Below are positions 25,110 through 35,989 of a stretch of 64,000 nucleotides of DNA, in pieces. The notes beneath the pieces were generated by a model. That model made no database searches. It was not told the origin of the DNA and saw only the letters and a program-made list of their open reading frames with translations. The position numbers and the translations under genes are program-made. The DNA comes from Parapristionchus giblindavisi (lineage: Eukaryota; Nematoda; Chromadorea; Rhabditida; Diplogasteridae): contig CALSFV010000013.1 in assembly GCA_943737045.1 (NCBI GenBank), forward strand, positions 658,501-722,500, read 5' to 3'. How positions within the stretch are numbered: the stretch's first letter is position 1; the number at the start of each line of letters is the position of its first letter.

Positions 25110-25390
25110 TTAAAGCTATTAGATTGGTGCAAAAAATTCTGACTTTTTAAAAACCCATTTTATGATTTGTTTGTACTTTGAAACGACAATAGACATCGGT
25201 CGTTCCAACGATGGTCTTGCCAACAACTGAACAGCATCTTGAAACCCTCCCATGGACTCTTCAGACTAGAAGACAAACCGATGAAAACCCTCTGCATAGA
25301 GCGTCCGCAATGACTATCTCCTGTTTTGCAAAGTACAGGAAGTACTTTGACGATCTCTTTTAAATATCAAATCAGCGCGGCGAAGATCAG
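25110..25390 (-). mobile_element. mariner-like remnant
   Basis: Begins ATTAGATTGGTGCAAAA, which resembles the terminal inverted repeat of mariner elements. The interior, read on the minus strand, has a TTCAAAGTACAAACAAATC-type tail. No continuous transposase frame. The call rests on the terminal word and is tentative. Confidence 0.4.
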
Positions 25391-25544
25391 ACGGATTAAG
25401 TGTGAGGAATTGGAGAAGTAACTGAGTTAGAGTGCAGGCGCCCGTTGTCTCGGTATTTACATACAGCTCGGCATTTTCTTATGCGAGTACTTTTTATACA
25501 TACAATATGAGACAATCCGATAGTGGAATGATAAAGACCTGTCA

Positions 25545-26640
25545 TACAGTGCTGGCCAATATTCTATCATATTTTGGTTTTTCAGCCAAATCTTTTTCGC
25601 AGTCAACCGTTTCTCTTCATTTTTAGTATGTTTGAATAGATGGTACTGTGATATAGAAATACATTTTTAATACATATTGGATCACAAACAACGGAATAGT
25701 GATCAATTTTCGTAAAATAACAATTTTCAGCGAATTCAGCACCTGGGCATATCGGCCATTGACGGCACCGGGGCAACTTGGATTCAGTTCTACGTGTGGA
25801 ATCTGTATGCGGCAATGACTGAGTGAAAGTATCAAGGCATGGGGTTGATCAGGATGTTGAAGGTGGAGGCGAGAATCGCAGTAGAAGTGCGCTGAACCTG
25901 CTCGGACTTCTCAGCAGCGTTCTTTTCCTTCTATTCCTCCACAGCACGCTCCAACTACTCCCATATGCAGGATGATGTTCAGATTGTATGATTGACTATG
26001 CTCGTCCATCTCCCGGACCCTACTACCGCGAAACTAGGCGGCAATATGGGGCAGACCTGTGCTTGAGATCGTTATTCCGCACCAAAACGAAGCCGCGGCG
26101 GCGCGTTTTGCGAACCCAGAGCAGTATCGTCTTCTCCAAGTTGTTCTCGTAGCTGTAGTGATCAAGAATTCTCTACATACGAAACAGGGGATTCAATCCA
26201 CGGCGGGAGAAGCATCCCCAGGCAAGGACGAAGCCGCAACAATGGGAGTAGTTGGAGCGTGCTGCGAAGAAATAGAAGGAAAAGAACACTGTCCGAGCAG
26301 GTTCAGCGCACTTCTGCTGCGATTCTCGCCTCCATCTTCGACACCCTGATCAACCCCACGGGTTGATACTTTCACTCAGTCATTGCCGCATGCAGATTCC
26401 ACTCGTATAAATAAATCCAAGTTGCCCCGGAGAGGCCGATATGCCCAGGTGCTGAATTCGCTGAAAATTGTCATTTTTCTAAAATTGATCAATATTCCGT
26501 TGTTTGTGATCTAATATGGATAAAAAATGTATATCTATATCACAGTACCATCTATATAAACATACCAAAAATTAAGAGAAACGGCTGACTGCGAAAAAAG
26601 TTATGGCTGAAAAACCTAAATATGATAGAATTTTGTAAAC
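25545..26640. repeat. Foldback, arms about 420 bp
   Basis: 25545-25960 recurs inverted at 26190-26640; for example AGCACCTGGGCATATCGGCC near 25738 recurs as GGCCGATATGCCCAGGTGCT near 26433. Arm divergence is a few percent plus small indels. Small frames here are arm sequence. Lies in an intron of the S gene. Confidence 0.9.
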
Positions 26641-26789
26641 CCCCCCCCCCACTGGAGGCGGATAAGGTACTCACAGTTCCTTAAAGAAGGCGACACACGA
26701 GATTTGGGCCGCGCTATTGATATGAAGAACGTGGGACATATGAAGTGATATTCTGTTCTCTATTAGATTTGACTGATTGAACGCGTAGA

Positions 26790-26862
26790 GCGTGTGGCTC
26801 AGTGGTTAGTAGTAGCGCTTGCAACCGCGCCACGCGGGTTCGATTCCCGTTTGCAATTTTCT
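26790..26862 (+). other. tRNA-like sequence
   Basis: Box A-like TGGCTCAGTGG and box B-like GGTTCGATTCC at tRNA spacing, with a TTGCAAC loop. The acceptor stem does not pair and the anticodon stem is poor, so this is a tRNA relic or SINE head. Confidence 0.45.
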
Positions 26863-27779
26863 ATATATTTGTGCTTCAATTTCAAAAAATTCCGCCTTTC
26901 CCTGGGCGTATCAATGAACTTTCAGCCTGAATTACGGGATTCCGGGGTATCTTTATCTAAAATTTTAGAGAAAATTGTTTTTGTATACAAGGAGATGTGA
27001 TCTATAGTTTTATCTGGCCAGTTTAGTCACGAAAAAATTCGTGGGTCCCCTTTTTAACTAGGAGTGTACACTACACACAAGTTAAGTTTACGGCGACTTC
27101 CGAATCATTCTGTTTGACTCAAGAGAGGTAACGGAACAATAGGTAGCAAAATAAGAAATTTACGCACCAACCTAATACATAAATCCAATGTGAAAATAAG
27201 AACGATATTTCGAGTGATATAATGAAAACGTTTCTCCTTACCATGACATGAAATGTGGGTTAATATATCTCCTTCAATTGCTTGATTATCAACTGTGAAC
27301 GATCCATTCTCATTGCAGGTTACTTCATCAGGAAAATATAGTACATCATTCCGTTCAACTCGCAGTTGTGGTCGTATATCAGAACATAAATAAGTTCCAA
27401 CTCGTGTTTCTGCCGTGACATTGCCATATAGTCCGAAAGCAAATTTGCAAGCTGAAATGATTGATGACATAAAGAGCATAAAATCTACCATGATTTTGTA
27501 ATTACTTTTGTAATTACTGATAACTACAATAAGTGCGTAGTGGGTAGGTTGAGTCAGATTTCTCCGTCTCCCTCACTTGTTCTTATTAACAAGTACTCTC
27601 ACAGAGATAATTGTCATTTATTTTTGTTGTTTTGTTATGTTCTTTTTTTCCGCAATATTAACCAACAGCACAGCGCCTAACAGGCGTATTTCGTATATAT
27701 TGGTGTATATGGGAAGAGAATGAATGCGAAAGTTATAGTCGCTTTTTGAAAATTAAAATTTAGGCTTCGAACTAGAGTT

Positions 27780-27955
27780 GGCCATTCGGAGGTTGCGGGC
27801 CCGCAGAGAACGAAGGAAAATGCTGCATTGTATGAATAAGTAGTCGTTGCGGGCCCGCAATCACTCCAACTCCCCTTATTTCGAAGTTATGGGCCCGCAA
27901 TGATTTCACAGAGCATTACGGGACCGCATTGCGTTTGCGTTATTGCCAACCCTTC
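27780..27955. repeat. GC palindrome cluster, copy 1
   Basis: Four copies, some imperfect, of the 14-base palindrome TTGCGGGCCCGCAA are spaced irregularly between TAGAGTTGGCCATTCGG and GTTATTGCCAACCC. The same flanking words bound the clusters at 42205-42300 and 63330-63680, so this is a mobile or duplicated element. It lies between exons of the split S gene. Confidence 0.7.
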
Positions 27956-28000
27956 GAACCCTCGACACTGCGCTTATATTACCTATAGCACATTGTTTGT

Positions 28001-28254
28001 TATTGTGCGTATAAAATGTACTTGCATAAGAAAATGACAAACGGTGCTAACGAACGGAAGTCACAATCGAGAGCCGGGCGAGATGTAGCCTTCTCTCCCC
28101 GCCTCTCGATTGTCTCTCCGCTGCATCTCTCTAACCCGGCTGACCTTCGCCGCGCGCTATATGATATATAAAAGAGATCAGCATAATTTCTGAACCATGC
28201 AAAGCAAGAAAGTCTCCTCTACAAATAAAACAAGTGATTTTTATACGCTCAATA
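28001..28254. mobile_element. TA-flanked MITE, copy 2 of 3
   Basis: Same ends as 20960-21211 (TATTGTGCGTATAAAATG and TTTTATACGCTCAATA) and about 85% similar inside, including TATATAAAAGAG and CAAATAAAAC. Lies 114 bases from an S-gene exon (28369-28396). Confidence 0.7.
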
Positions 28255-28579
28255 GTACATTGTGTTACCACAACGCTAAAGGATTGACGACTTTTTTACA
28301 ATGGCACAAAAGTAAACTGTATCCCCTTAGAGCTTTATTCTTCTATTTTTCTTTCGAACGACACTTACTTTTTTCCTCCTTCGTTACACAAGCAACCTAA
28401 AAAGATGAATTTAACGCTCTAATTCGAAATAGGGTACTTGTACCTTGAAGTCCAACAACGGGTTGTAAGCATCATCCCAGCGTTCAATCCACCTTGAAGT
28501 GTTCAATTTACACCTTATATAATCAGAAAAAAATCATTGTATATAAATTTATTGTTTTTATTGTCTCGGAAAGAATTGG

Positions 28580-28985
28580 CTCATCATTGCGGATGATGAC
28601 TCAAAGCCGTTATGAGACACTCTGTGTCTCACTATGTCTGGCTAATGAGACAAGAGCTGCGCGCCTCCCTCTCGCATAGACATTGAGTTCTGTTCAGCAC
28701 GTAAGCATGTCAAGATAGCGCAGTGGGTAAGGTGCTCGGCTAGTGCGCAGAAGTATACTCTCGCGCCTGTTCGATACCCACTCAGTGTAAAATCTTTTGC
28801 AAATGTTCGCTAGCTTTTAAAAGATTAGGTGAGTCTCTCAAATATGAGACACCAATTGTCTCATTGCTTTCTACACTCGCTCACGGTCTTAGCCACTCCA
28901 ATTGTCTCATATGTGAGACACTCAATGACGAACTCAGCTTCGTTTGCCATTGATTGTCTCACATTTGAGACAGTTCGCCGTGAGT
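28580..28985. repeat. GTCTCA/TGAGAC repeat cluster with an internal tRNA-like segment
   Basis: At least eight GTCTCA or TGAGAC words occur in short inverted pairs. Between them, 28712-28790 looks like a decayed tRNA (AGATAGCGCAGTGGGTAAG and TGTTCGATACCC) with a long anticodon-arm region. No functional tRNA fold. Confidence 0.5.
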
Positions 28986-29008
28986 GCAGATACCGCTTAT
29001 ATTTTTCT

Positions 29009-31231
29009 TAAGAGACCGGCTCGGTAAGACTCGAGCATGGTCCGGACATTCGCGAGGAATTTCGATCTGGCCCTCAATACTTTCATCATAGACGCATACC
29101 GGGGGGAGACCGATGAAAGTTATAGTGAAAATGCCCTTAGGCTCAAACCCGGCTCAAATATGTCACATTAATTAAAAAATTGAAAAATTCATATCTTTTC
29201 AATCGTGATAGCTAGGACTTTTATTTCTTTTTATTAGTGAATAACATGTCAAGCACTCTTACAAACACTGCTGAACACTAATATCATATCGTTTTGAATA
29301 TGTTTTTTCGGGTCTGATTTTCAGATTTTTTTCCTTCTATCTTCGTTGAAGAGATACTGCAAGAAAATTCATAGTGCATATTGTAGCCCTGACGATTATG
29401 TACATGTTGGTCACATTCCCTTGGCCAGCCAGTTTGTCATAAGCCTCGAGAATTGCAACTGAATATGAGATATGTGTAAATTGGAAAAATCGAAAATTAA
29501 ATTTCTTGAAATTCGCAAGAGCAAGAGTTAGCTTTATAATGTCATTTTACTCGTAGTGATGCGCGTATATAGGAAAAATATACAAATAGACTTGGACTAC
29601 ATTTAAAAAAAAATTAGAAAAATAATTATTTTATTTTTATTTTTTCAACTGCCACATTCAGTCGACCGTCAAGGCAAGTTGATTCATAGGGCGGATGGTG
29701 GCTAATGCATGTGCGTTTGCAGAAACGACTGCAACGTGATGAGTCGTCGTTTCGCAGATCTTGAATTTATTTTTTTATTTATCAAACTTGAATATTTATA
29801 CGTTTCTTTCATATAAATCGGTTGGAAGGTAGCGTATTGCATCCAAAGCTGTACCATTTTAATCTGTAGGAGTATACGCTATTGGACTACTGTCAACGTC
29901 AAGAATCGCGAACTGATTTTTTTTTTCAGTCGACTCATGATTTTCAACCATGACCCCGGGTTCATGGTTGAGAATTTCTGAGGCCGAAAATTCATGATGA
30001 TCCCAGATCAAATACTATTTGGCATTATATCAGCAGTGGGCCAACTTTTATTTTTATGGATACCATAGTTCGAATTACCGTAATCTAGCTACCGTATCCT
30101 ATAATAATGTGGTGAGATTCTCGGAAAATTCATGTACGTGCATTACTATTACGGTAATTCGAGTTATGGAATCCATAAAAATAAAAGTTGGCCCACTGTT
30201 GATATATTGCCAAATAGTATTTGGTCTGGGATCATCATGAATTTTTCGACCTCAACCATTCTCAACCATGAACCCCGGGTCATGGTTGAAAATAATGGGT
30301 CGACTGAAAAAAAATCAGTTCGCGATTCTTGACGTTGACGGTAGTCCAATAGCGTATACTCGTACTGATTAAAATGGTACAGCTTTGGATGCAATGCGCT
30401 ACCTTCCAACCGATTTATATGAAAGAAACATATAAATATTCAAGTTTGATAAATAAAAAAATAAATTCAAGATCTGCTAAACGACGACTCTTCACGTTGC
30501 AGTCGTTTCTGCAAACGCACATGCATTAGCCACCATCCGCCCTATGAATCAACTTTCCTTGACGGTCGACTGAATGTGGCAGTTGAAAAAATAAAAATAA
30601 AATAATTATTTTTCTAAATTTTTAAAAAATGTAGTCCAAGTCTATTTGTATATTTTTCCTATGTACGCGCATCGCTACGAGTAAAATGACATTGTAAAGC
30701 TAACTCTTGCTCTTGCGAATTTCAAGAAATTTAATTTTCGATTTTTCCAATTTACACATATCTCATATTCAGTTGCAATTCTCGAGGCTTATGACAAACT
30801 GGCTGGCCAAGGGAATGTGACCAACATGTACATAATCGTCAGGGCTACAATATGCACTATGAATTTTCTTGCAGTATCTCTTCAACGAGGATAGAAGGAA
30901 AAAAATCTGAAAATCAGACCCGAAAAAACATATTCAAAACGATATGATATTAGTGTTCAGCAGTGTTTGTAAGAGTGCTTGACATGTTATTCACTAATAA
31001 AAAGAAATAAAAGTCCTAGCTATCACGATTGAAAAGATATGATTTTTTCAATTTTTTAATTAATGTGACATATTTGAGCCGGGTTTGAGTTTAAGGGCAT
31101 TTTCACTATAACTTTCATCGGTCTCCCCCCGGTATGTGTCTATGATGAAAGTATTGAGGGCCAGATCGAAATTCCTCGCGAATGTCCGGCAGGGGGTCAA
31201 AATGCTCGAGTCTTACCGAGCCGGTCTCTTA
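29009..31231. repeat. Giant foldback, arms about 1.0 kb
   Basis: 29009-30120 recurs inverted at 30125-31231 almost without interruption, bounded by AAGAGACCGGCTCGGTAAGA and its complement. The related word ACACCGGCTCAGTGAGATTC bounds the foldback at 50840-52308. The interior repeats the CCCGGGTCATGG core twice. No transposase. It lies inside intron 3 of the split S gene. Confidence 0.9.
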
Positions 31232-31896
31232 AAAGAACAAGCGTCTTATTTGACAATTTGGTAGCTTGATTGAATAGCTGGATGTGTGAAAGACAGAAAT
31301 GCATAGCATATAATTAAGGTGACCGATATAATCGGGGACATCTATTATAATCAACTACAAAATTTGAAGCCATAGCTCATATCGACGCGTCCATGGCATT
31401 GTCAAACTTTTTTTCTTCGCGGCTACAATCATTGAATGACCAAGTAAAACCCGTTTTGCTAAAACTGCCAAAAGTTTTCGCCTTTACTACCTTTTCCACT
31501 TCACTCTCCAGACCTTACTAGGGTTGCTGTTTTGCGTAAAATCTAATGCTTTTCATCTCACGCCTTAATTTGAGAAGAAATTCGACTCACTTTTCCGATT
31601 TTCCCGTGGAATCGCATCGGATTGCGAAACTGGCAAATATTCCAAAAGGTGTTTGCTGAAATAATTCATTCAATAAACCGAAATATTCATATGTTAAAGT
31701 AACTCAATTTGCAGTTTATTCTACTGCATTCTGCACCCAAACAATTGATCTTGCATTGTAGAGTGACCACTTTTTAAATATTCTTGTACATTTTAGAACA
31801 TACCACATATATTTGGTCAGTCGATTTATCACATACTAGGTATCCATCGGCACTGTTTATTCTGGGTTTACCACTGTATGCATACCCTTCAGGAAT

Positions 31897-34445
31897 CTCT
31901 TAATGAGAGAGACAGAAGACGAAATTGTTCATGACTGTGAATAAAGGTAAAAAGGAAATGATAAAGATACTATAAGCAAAACAAACGCGGTCCGATGTTT
32001 CGGCCCTCGGTTCTAGACACCGGAACCGCCCCATGTGGGTTGGGCCTCATCAGTAGACGAGCCCACATAGGATTTTTGTAAAAACAAGTTATCAAAAGAA
32101 AAAATAGAAAGAATGTATTTGAAAGAGTAACTAATAAGATCTAATGTTAGAAAGAAAGAGCACAACAAAACAAAAGCACTTAGAGACTGAGGTAGTATTG
32201 TACCTCTCCGTAATCGTCCTCTGAATAGAGTGACATGTCCACTCAAAGGTGTGAGAGTTGGTGAGAGAGAGAGTGGATGATAGAGTGTGTAGACATGAGA
32301 GAGTACAAGACGCAAGGTCAGAGAAGTGATAGAGAGTGTGTACATATAAGAGAGTATAGGAACCAGGTCTATGATCTACCGTTCAATAGTACTCTATGTT
32401 GAATTGACCAGATTGTTTGAACTTTGAACTGGGTTTTCGACCTTTAATTTAAATAATCATGAAATATTCTAGTGCCAAATATGTAAACAAATTTCAGCAT
32501 TGGTTTTGTTATATTTCATGCCTATTATGGGTGTTTTATTAAGTAACTTAAATACTTTTGTTTTAATTTTATAAATCGGATACTGAATTTTCGTATAATA
32601 CGCTATTAGAGATTGTGTGCGTGCAACAAAGCTGTCAAATTTTGTCGAATTTCTATAAATTCTTAGTATTTCACTAGAAAGAGTGTTCATACCTATATAG
32701 ATTGGAATATTTGAGAGATAGTGAGGATATCTAATGACATCAAAGCTGTAGTCATCGGTTTTGTTATAAAGCTCAGTGGTAGCTTTACCATTTGTGACTT
32801 TAATACCGATGTCTAAGAAGGTACATTCATCATCTTTCGTATTGGTTCTTTCTAATGTAAGTGAATTATGATACATATCTCTAGTCATATCTATAAATAG
32901 TTTTGTTTTATCAGAAATGTGTAGCAAGTCGTCTATATATCGGTATGTCCTTCCGAGCGAATATGCAATGGGATTTCTTAAATTAATATTCTTTTGTATG
33001 TATTGAAACTCCATAACTGCTAGCGCAAGATCAGCTATTTGTGGGGATGCATTGTTTCCCTGTGGAATTCCTTTTTCTTGTTTATAGTAGTTACCACCAT
33101 AATATGCATAACTATTATTTAGTATGTAATCCAAAATACATTTGACATCATTTTTATGATAAGATCTGCCATGAGATGAACTATTAGTTTTGTCGTATCT
33201 AACATACTTTCCATTGACGTTGATATATTCTGATCCAGCATTTTTAAACAAGAGGTCTAATAAGTAAAATATCTTATCCTTAACAACTATATGAGGAAGG
33301 TTGGTAAAGAGAGATGCGAAATCTGCACAAAATAGTTTAGTGTCTGCTTTGTTTATAGTAGCAACGTTCTGAACAACCTTGAGAGAGTTTTGTATAGTGA
33401 AGTAGTGATTAATCTTACTGTGTCCGGAAGTTGTATGACAATAATTTTTAAAATGATTCTGCAGAAATTTCAAAATCCTCTGCAACTCTATTGAAATTGG
33501 CTTCAGACTACTGTTATAAGCGCCTGTTATAAATCTGAATTTTATAGGATTTTTATGCATTTTAGGTATGCCATATATTCTTGGAAGAGTTCCATTAATT
33601 TGTGGAGATATTCCAAAACTTTTGGTAAATGCTGAATGTTCTTCCATCAACTTTTCATTGTTAATTTCTTCTTTTAAAACGTATGTTTTAACTCCTCCTA
33701 CGTTAGTGTTAAGTTCATTTTCCATAAATTTAAGGTAAAGCTTTTTGCAAGTAAATGCGAAATTACCGGAAGCTTTATCAACAGCAGTTATTATGAAATT
33801 TTTATGTAATTTATTTAGGTATTTAAAATTGGCATTGTTTATGTTTTGTGGCAATAGTGCTTCGATTCTTTCTGACAATTTTACATATATTTGATCCTTT
33901 ATATCCAGAAGTAATTTATTATGTAGTGTTGATGATTTTTTAAATTTACGCAGAATTCTATATATCATATCACTAATCTCTTTTTCGATTCTTTGCATTA
34001 CTTCGGCATGACTCATAGTACTTTGTATTCTATATTTAGTTCCTTTTTCAATAAGCTCGCGTAGTTGATCATCTTCAACCATTGACGTATTACCTGTGCA
34101 AATATGACCATAATATGATTCTATTAAATAGGGAAAGTCATTGCAGTTACATTCATCCGATAAAATCCGCTGTTTCTCAGTATTTGAAAGATTTCTAAGA
34201 AATTTACCGTAATTGCATACTCTATTCATAATAGGATCATTAAGAGTATAACGGATACATACATACGGTATTTCGTCATCTTTAATATCAGTATGTTTCC
34301 ATACTTCTTTCAACTTGTTACCATTTAACAGTTTAGAAAATGGAATTTTATCCAAAAACTTTCCAATAAAAGGTATTTTTAATATAACCTCATTTGTGTG
34401 TTTTCGTTTAATAGTATCTTTCTGATTATTCCAATAGTGTGTCGG
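31897..34445 (-). mobile_element. Penelope-like reverse-transcriptase element inserted in an S-gene exon
   Basis: The two halves of an S-gene exon stop at GAG on one side (34446) and resume after GAG on the other (31896), so about 2.5 kb was inserted, with a possible 3-base duplication or microhomology. The insert holds the 668-codon reverse-transcriptase frame, about 570 bases of 3' sequence and a hammerhead-like motif. No GIY-YIG or other endonuclease is seen, and no terminal repeats are visible, so element boundaries rest only on the host exon. Confidence 0.7.
31994..32053 (-). ncRNA. Hammerhead-ribozyme-like motif
   Basis: On the minus strand CTGATGA (32053-32047) is followed by GGCCC, a loop with two extra hairpins, GGGCC, then GAAACATC (ending 31994). 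This is the order of a hammerhead core: CUGAUGA, stem II, GAAA, then a NUH (AUC) cleavage triplet. Stem II is five perfect pairs. Stem III is minimal, and stem I would be only about four pairs (GTCT with GGAC) with one unpaired A, so activity is uncertain. Such motifs are known in Penelope-like retroelements, which fits the reverse transcriptase next to it. Confidence 0.5.
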
Positions 34446-34577
34446 CTCCAAAAACGTCAAGTTGCACTCACTCATAACTAAAGAAAAATACTTTTAGTAT
34501 TTAAAATGAATAAAAAAATAAGTCAAACCTCTTCCAGAGAGAGCAGAAATCGATATGACATGTAAGAGAATCCACAT
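32469..34577 (-). CDS. Penelope-like reverse transcriptase, in-frame chimera with an S-gene signal peptide
   Basis: The frame 34475-32469 (668 residues) has reverse-transcriptase motifs in order: LPRIYGIPKMHKNP at 297-310, FRFITG 313-318, FCADFASLFTNLP 382-394, GIPQGNNASPQIADL 469-483 and catalytic YRYIDDLL 511-518, then FLDIGIKV. This order and the LFTNLP and KMHKNP signatures fit the Penelope-like group and related animal reverse transcriptases without endonuclease. The first ten residues are S-gene exon 2. A 51-base intron (34478-34528, GTTTGA to TTTAG) joins exon 34529-34577 in phase, giving a predicted 685-residue protein that starts with a hydrophobic leader. No stop or frameshift in 2 kb. 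It could equally be a recent insertion that is translated only by chance of frame. Confidence 0.75.
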
Positions 34578-34665
34578 TGTGCAACTGTAATTTCATTCAA
34601 AATCGTCCGACTTAAATATCTACATGAGAGGTGCTTAAAATGGGAGAGATAAGGCGATTCGTGGA
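34578..34665 (-). promoter_or_regulatory. Family S promoter upstream of the reverse-transcriptase chimera
   Basis: Toward the gene: AGATAAG at 34647-34653 (about 70 bases upstream), TATTTAA at 34612-34618 (35 bases upstream), then ATTACAG and a seven-base leader before ATG. Spacing matches four other S promoters to within three bases. Confidence 0.6.
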
Positions 34666-34799
34666 GAGAATAAGAAACAGAGCGATATCAGTAGTAAATA
34701 GTGTGATAAAATGAAGCTATGAAACAGTTAATGGAGAATAGAGAAGCTGAATTCTCTTTCGTCAAATTTACAATGATTTTCTTTGCATGATTTTCTTTG

Positions 34800-34950
34800 T
34801 AATGCGCCGCAAATTAAGTGGAGCCAATAATTTGGTTAACCCTAAAAGTTGGCCCAGAAATTTGGCAACCAGACAACCCCGCTTTTAAAGTTGTTAGTTT
34901 GGTGTTGGACCATAAATTTGGTACGAAGTGAGGCTTTTATTTTAAATCCA
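34800..34950. repeat. Diverged copy of the nested-insertion subterminal repeat
   Basis: Words such as AAGTGGAGCCAATAATTTGG and AAAGTTGGCCC resemble 14430-14560 and 21500-21800. Confidence 0.5.
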
Positions 34951-34989
34951 AATTTTTTATTCCAAACAAATTATTCAAATCACTCTTTG

Positions 34990-35115
34990 TTTTATCATTC
35001 TTTGCCTTTCAGACACAGGGAGTTGCATAAAATGTTCTTCACCCTTGCTCATGTTACACACTGCGTGGAATCTCAGCCCATGATCATCTACGCCGTCCGT
35101 CACTAGCTGCTATGG
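34990..35115. repeat. Direct repeat flanking the mariner remnant
   Basis: CATAAAATGTTCTTCACCCT, GCGTGGAATCTCAG and CATCTACGCCGTCCGT recur at 35990-36080 in the same orientation and order, and more weakly at 22600-22670. They are part of the S-gene 3' flank, and the mariner piece lies between the two copies. Confidence 0.6.
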
Positions 35116-35119
35116 TAGG

Positions 35120-35800
35120 TTAGCTTACCCCAAGACTCATCGCAATACCATGGGGTCCGCGTGGACGTGCTGCTCCAGAACGTCCAAGTCCAGCACGAGG
35201 GGCCGTTCGGACCTGATCCCGTCTTTGACGTCGTACCCCCTTTTCGAAGCGTTTGAACCATCGTTGCACAGTGTGTGTACTAGGGGCCTTAGTGTTGTAT
35301 ACTAGCGAAATACGGGTGTGGACCAGGGTTGTGCGGAAAATTTTCCGGACGGAAATGTTTTCCGGTTTTTCCGACCCCTTTTCGGCAAATTTTCCGAAAA
35401 AATACCGGAAACCCGGATAAATTAAATGCTGTACAATGTAAAAAATACACATCAAAAACAAAATTTGAATATTTTTGAGTGATTTTTATCTGACCGGTCA
35501 TAGTTCTGACCCATGAAGCGGTAGTAATGATCAACAATCACGTATGTAGCGTTGTTGTTCTTATTCAACTCCTAGGATTCTAAGCTTCACTTTGTTCGTT
35601 AATATATTTTTGGATGATTATTATCATTTGTGTGTTGCTGCATCCATTTTTTCCAGATTTTTTCCGGTATTTTAGACCGGAAAAAAAGTTTTCCGAATTT
35701 TTTTCCGAAATATTTTTTCCGCACAACCCTGGTGTGGACATCGGATGGTTGGAGCTCGGATCGGAAGAAAACAACATGACGTGTCGAATGTGCACTAAAT
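35120..35800 (-). pseudogene. mariner-type transposase fragment, interrupted
   Basis: The minus strand at 35200-35320 reads VYNTKAPSTHTVQRWFKRFE followed by KG, the helix-turn-helix part of mariner transposases (compare the family pattern of RWFAKF-like motifs). It continues on the other side of a 408-bp MITE (35324-35731). The DDD catalytic region is absent. Inactive remnant. Confidence 0.65.
35324..35731. mobile_element. hAT-type MITE with perfect 8-bp target duplication
   Basis: Inverted ends CAGGGTTGTGCGGAAAA and TTTTTTCCGCACAACCCTG are flanked by GTGTGGAC at 35316-35323 and GTGTGGAC at 35732-35739. An 8-base duplication with CAGGG ends is the signature of the hAT superfamily. No transposase inside. 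Confidence 0.9.
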
Positions 35801-35989
35801 TGGGAACTAAATAAAAAGGCGTTTCGGTATACTCGATGTAGGCACAATTTACTAATATGCTCAAAGAGTACTAGTAATGGCTTGTTTACTGCCATAACGG
35901 ACAGGGTAATTGATATTGTACAACTGAGCAATCTCCTCCTAACAATAAATGCTACAAGACTTATGAATCAACCTAATAAATCATTTTAG

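Larger units (their letters stand above)
27242..34577 (-). pseudogene. Family S Sushi/CCP-like gene, 5' six exons, split by a reverse-transcriptase element
   Basis: Exons: 34529-34577 (signal peptide MWILLHVISISALSGR), exon 2 in two pieces 34446-34477 (VMSECNLTFLE) and 31804-31896 (IPEGYAYSGK to DQIYV, donor GTATGT), 31591-31655 (GIFASFAIRC), 28444-28492 (WIERWDDAYNPLLDFK), 28369-28396 (VACVTKEEK) and 27242-27451 (CKFAF, GTYLC, DEVTC, LTHISC). Phases are continuous. The two pieces of exon 2 add up to 125 bases, exactly the length of exon 2 in the intact paralogue. Exon 27242-27451 ends in a good donor (ATG then GTAAGG) in phase with 25085, so the unbroken gene would encode four cysteine modules. 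A 2.5-kb element now interrupts exon 2. Alternative: translation simply runs on past 27242 to a stop at 27105. Confidence 0.7.

Noticed and set aside
26790..26862. Functional tRNA-Cys (GCA)
   Set aside because: The acceptor strands do not pair and the anticodon loop would be eight bases; only the A and B boxes look real.
20960..28254. Solo LTRs (TG...CA ends, TATA and AATAAA inside)
   Set aside because: The ends are inverted repeats of 14-16 bases with a TA duplication and the third copy does not end in CA; a MITE fits better than an LTR.
32469..34475. Telomerase reverse transcriptase
   Set aside because: It lacks telomerase-specific N-terminal motifs; the KMHKNP, LFTNLP and YIDD context and the hammerhead-like motif fit Penelope-like elements better.
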